64,000 nucleotides of DNA from Zobellia barbeyronii (GTDB lineage Bacteria > Bacteroidota > Bacteroidia > Flavobacteriales > Flavobacteriaceae), in contig NZ_JACATN010000005.1 of the NCBI RefSeq assembly GCF_018603515.1, positions 186,001 through 250,000 of the forward strand, given 5' to 3'. The notes under the pieces are model-generated. The model was not told the origin of the DNA. It saw only the letters and a program-made list of their open reading frames with translations, and did not search any database. The position numbers were made by a program, and so were the translations under genes. This document shows, piece after piece, positions 62,973 through 64,000 of the stretch; positions within the stretch are counted from its first letter, which is position 1; each line of letters starts with the position of its first letter.

Positions 62973-64000
62973 TTAATTAAGTTTTGTATTCATATAACGT
63001 GATTCGTCTTCGTTTAGTTTCTCAACCAGTTTCTGGATACGAATTTTATAATCTTCATCTTCTAAAAGTTCATCTATTAAACTTCTGGCGAATTTCTTAA
63101 ACTGCCATGAATGGTGATTTGTAGCGTAGATAAGATTAAGGAGTCCACCATCTGTAAAACCTATTTCGCGCAAGTATTGAAATGCGGACATACGAACCTC
63201 CCATCCATATTCCGGAGAAGTGTACCCACTTAATTCCGCAAAATACTTTGTAGTATTTTCAGCTTCATAGTCATTAGTGGCAACCGCTAGCAACAACCAC
63301 AATAACCGCACATTTTTGTTTGGTAAACCAATAACACCTTTAGTGGCATCTAAATACACCTTTTGACTTTCAGGAAAAGTTGACCATAGTTTATACAAAG
63401 CTAGTTCTTGAGTCACATAACTTTTATCTGTCAACAATTTCGCCACTACTTCCTTTTTATCAATTGGAATTTCATTAATAAGCTGAAGCCCTTTTTGACG
63501 GACTTCTAAATAAGGACTTTCGATGAGTGTCATTTGCAATCCACTTGCCACTATCCCTTTCTCAAGTTTATCTATTAATGCATCTTTATATTGTACGGGA
63601 TGTTTTTCATGTAACCAAACACTAAGGTCTTTTTCAGAATGATTAGAAACAAAAAAGGTCTCGATAGATTCGTTTTCCGCCATTAGATAAGTTTTTACTT
63701 CTTCATATGGAAACTCGGTAGACAGCAACCACTTTATTTTAAAATCATCTAAATTTAAAGTTGACGCTAGTTCAATCTCTTTAATGAAATCATCAATCGT
63801 TACATTCTTAAACTGATGTTTTTTCAAATAAGCTGAAACTCCTTTTTTAAATGCCTCATCCCCCACTTTATCTTTTAGCATAACCAAGGCCCATGCCCCT
63901 TTTTCATAAAAAGTAGCACTACTAGCTTTGGGGTCTACCAAAGCTTGCCCTTTGCCTTCCTCAGATATTTCCTGAAGATCTTTTGCGGTTTCAAACAACT
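62973..64000 (-). CDS. M1-family aminopeptidase-like protein, C-terminal part
   Basis: The last 342 codons of a gene whose N-terminal part lies right of the window. The visible start (ATFYEKGAWALVMLKDKVGDEAFKKGVSAYLKKHQFKNVTIDDFIKEI) matches the region after the zinc-binding helices in M1 aminopeptidases. A HEAT-like helical tail follows (about 150-340). The HExxH and GAMEN motifs are not visible, so activity cannot be judged. The first residue in the window is not a start codon. Confidence 0.72.
   Translation of the reverse strand, partial: LFETAKDLQEISEEGKGQALVDPKASSATFYEKGAWALVMLKDKVGDEAFKKGVSAYLKKHQFKNVTIDDFIKEIELASTLNLDDFKIKWLLSTEFPYEEVKTYLMAENESIETFFVSNHSEKDLSVWLHEKHPVQYKDALIDKLEKGIVASGLQMTLIESPYLEVRQKGLQLINEIPIDKKEVVAKLLTDKSYVTQELALYKLWSTFPESQKVYLDATKGVIGLPNKNVRLLWLLLAVATNDYEAENTTKYFAELSGYTSPEYGWEVRMSAFQYLREIGFTDGGLLNLIYATNHHSWQFKKFARSLIDELLEDEDYKIRIQKLVEKLNEDESRYMNTKLN

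Noticed and set aside
1-64000. CRISPR arrays, tRNA, rRNA, insertion sequences, prophage, integrons
   Set aside because: None was seen. No regularly spaced direct repeats, transposase, integrase or phage genes occur in the window.

Overview
The window is chromosomal DNA from a marine member of the Flavobacteriaceae (Bacteroidota). Evidence: AT-rich sequence, promoters of the Bacteroidota type (TTTG or TTG, about 19 bp, TAnnTTTG), a TonB-dependent receptor paired with a DUF4249 lipoprotein, a porX-type PglZ response regulator, a bifunctional lpxC-fabZ gene, and PL6 and PL7 alginate lyases. The alginate lyases and the gene order suggest a seaweed-associated genus near Maribacter, Zobellia or Arenibacter; the genus is a guess.

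Layout. (1) 1-4546: end of an alginate-degradation locus, with a truncated PL6 lyase, a PL7 lipoprotein lyase and a two-domain PL6 lyase, all on the minus strand. Two promoters each carry the same tandem palindromic operator. A kelch-type lipoprotein is divergent. (2) 5968-9069: MoxR/ChlI-like ATPase, small membrane protein and VWA protein; then a GH109-like oxidoreductase and a DUF1853 protein. (3) 11682-20136: an ECF sigma-factor system. The sigma gene, a likely anti-sigma gene and a DUF4097-type gene lie opposite a TonB receptor and DUF4249 gene. Three promoters with one shared motif (TGCAAC[C/T], 16 bp, GTC) link these to a second envelope operon (18502-20136). A VOC gene and an HxlR regulator sit between. 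(4) 20145-28862: histidine operon hisG-(GNAT)-hisD-hisC-hisB-hisH-hisA-hisF-(racemase)-hisIE, preceded by an unannotated His-rich leader peptide and an attenuator hairpin. (5) 28942-41800: prohibitin-like protein, VWA membrane protein, fabG, sucD, an lpxD paralogue, efp, lpxA, lpxC-fabZ, lpxD, an HD phosphohydrolase, porX and tsaE. (6) 41993-51040: a 58-codon lipoprotein gene with two copies of a ten-residue repeat, then ald, proline dehydrogenase, aroB, DinB, an Lrp regulator, an M14 peptidase, an XRE regulator and several unknowns. (7) 51276-64000: sterol desaturase-like protein, mscL, parC, parE, M20 amidohydrolase, glutamate-synthase-like FMN protein, OmpA-like protein, a patatin and a truncated M1-like peptidase.

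Most of the window is housekeeping. The regulatory structure stands out: duplicated alginate operators, a local ECF regulon, a his attenuator, a triple operator by the XRE regulator, and the small repeat lipoprotein gene with its own promoter and terminator. I saw no tRNA, rRNA, CRISPR array, insertion sequence or prophage.
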